Positions 5,663 to 6,045 of a DNA stretch of 6,045 bases are shown here, in pieces (the first letter of the stretch is position 1; each line of letters opens with the position of its first letter). A program made the position numbers and the translations under genes. Source of the stretch: Pedobacter sp. GTDB taxonomy: Bacteria > Bacteroidota > Bacteroidia > Sphingobacteriales > Sphingobacteriaceae. The DNA lies in the NCBI GenBank assembly GCA_030149995.1, contig JASLGV010000333.1:1-6045 (forward strand), in the 5' to 3' direction. The notes under the pieces were generated by a model, which saw only the letters and a program-made list of their open reading frames with translations, ran no database searches and was not told the origin of the DNA.

Positions 5663-6045
5663 ATGAAAAAAATAGCCATTATCGGTAGCGGAAATATCGG
5701 CCTGTCGTTAGCAAGGGGACTGGTGAAAGCCGACTTTGCAAAAGCAGCTAATATTATCCTTACGCGCAGAAATACCGACCACTTAAAAACATTTGCAGAA
5801 GCAGGCTTCCAGGTAAGCAATAACAATAGCTATGCAGTCTCAGAAGCCAGCGTTGTTATCCTGGCTGTTTTGCCACAGCAATTGAACACAGTACTGGATG
5901 AAATCCGACAAGTGACAGATCCGGGTAAACATTTAATTATTTCGGTAATTTCGGGCGTAAGCTGCCAGGCTGTTCGCGAAAAACTCGGTAATGCCTTTGA
6001 GGTAATCAGGGTGATGCCCAACACAGCCATTGCCATTGGCCAGTC
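5663..6045 (+). CDS. proC: Pyrroline-5-carboxylate reductase, N-terminal part (3' end cut off by window)
   Basis: NAD(P)H-dependent reductase forming proline from 1-pyrroline-5-carboxylate. The ATG at 5663 opens a frame that continues past the window end, giving 127 full codons of a protein usually near 265-275 long. The start MKKIAIIGSGNIGLSLARGL (1-20) is the Rossmann dinucleotide loop, with GSGNIG in the place of the common GxGxMG. VVILAVLPQQL near 64-74 matches the strand and turn that follow in this family (VxLAVKPQ). RVMPNTAIAIGQ near 116-127 is the family signature RxMPNTP with Ala instead of the last Pro; I recall this variant from Bacteroidetes arginine-cluster copies. The catalytic C-terminal dimer domain is outside the window. 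Placement after argB with all genes co-directional suggests joint expression and a link between ornithine/glutamate semialdehyde and proline metabolism. It could be a paralogue of a housekeeping ProC elsewhere in the genome. Confidence 0.9.
   Translation, partial: MKKIAIIGSGNIGLSLARGLVKADFAKAANIILTRRNTDHLKTFAEAGFQVSNNNSYAVSEASVVILAVLPQQLNTVLDEIRQVTDPGKHLIISVISGVSCQAVREKLGNAFEVIRVMPNTAIAIGQ

Noticed and set aside
1..6045. Mobile elements, CRISPR, tRNA/rRNA, phage or defence genes
   Set aside because: Nearly all sequence is accounted for by arginine and proline genes and short gaps; no transposase, spaced repeats or RNA gene signatures are visible.

Overview
The window is a single-strand stretch of arginine biosynthesis genes. 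All genes lie on the + strand, in the order argG (3' part) - small cupin gene - argC - argD-type aminotransferase - argF' (N-acyl-ornithine carbamoyltransferase) - argB - proC (5' part). I see no RNA gene, mobile element, CRISPR array or convincing terminator.

Origin: the set points to the Bacteroidetes, probably a Sphingobacteriaceae/Cytophagales-type member. The carbamoyltransferase is the N-acyl-ornithine type known from Bacteroides, not a classical ArgF/ArgI. The aminotransferase has EGIQGVGG in place of the usual EPVQGEGG. ArgB carries DGRRITD and YCFEKKGVL. Starts are preceded by A-rich sequence rather than strong Shine-Dalgarno motifs. The genus call is inference.

Layout: 1-805 is argG without its N-terminus. 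843-1193 is a one-domain cupin that is not a known arginine enzyme. 1328-2326 is argC, 2417-3547 argD, 3693-4661 argF', 4710-5498 argB. 5663 to the window end is the N-terminal part of proC. Gaps between genes are 37, 134, 90, 145, 48 and 164 bp, long for a compact biosynthetic operon. Five of the six gaps hold an inverted repeat; the one between argC and argD is by far the strongest.

Pathway logic: ArgB phosphorylates N-acylglutamate, ArgC reduces it to the semialdehyde, ArgD transaminates it to N-acylornithine, ArgF' carbamoylates that to N-acylcitrulline, and ArgG joins citrulline to aspartate after deacylation. The acylating enzyme, the deacylase and argH are not in the window. The most interesting reading concerns the acyl group. 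The residue that decides acetyl versus succinyl in the carbamoyltransferase (Glu92 in Xanthomonas AOTCase, Pro90 in B. fragilis SOTCase) is Val90 here, and ArgB has an extra Arg (R61) next to its substrate-binding Arg. Both fit a pathway running on N-succinyl intermediates. This is a known Bacteroidetes variation, not a new system, but it would change the naming of every enzyme here.
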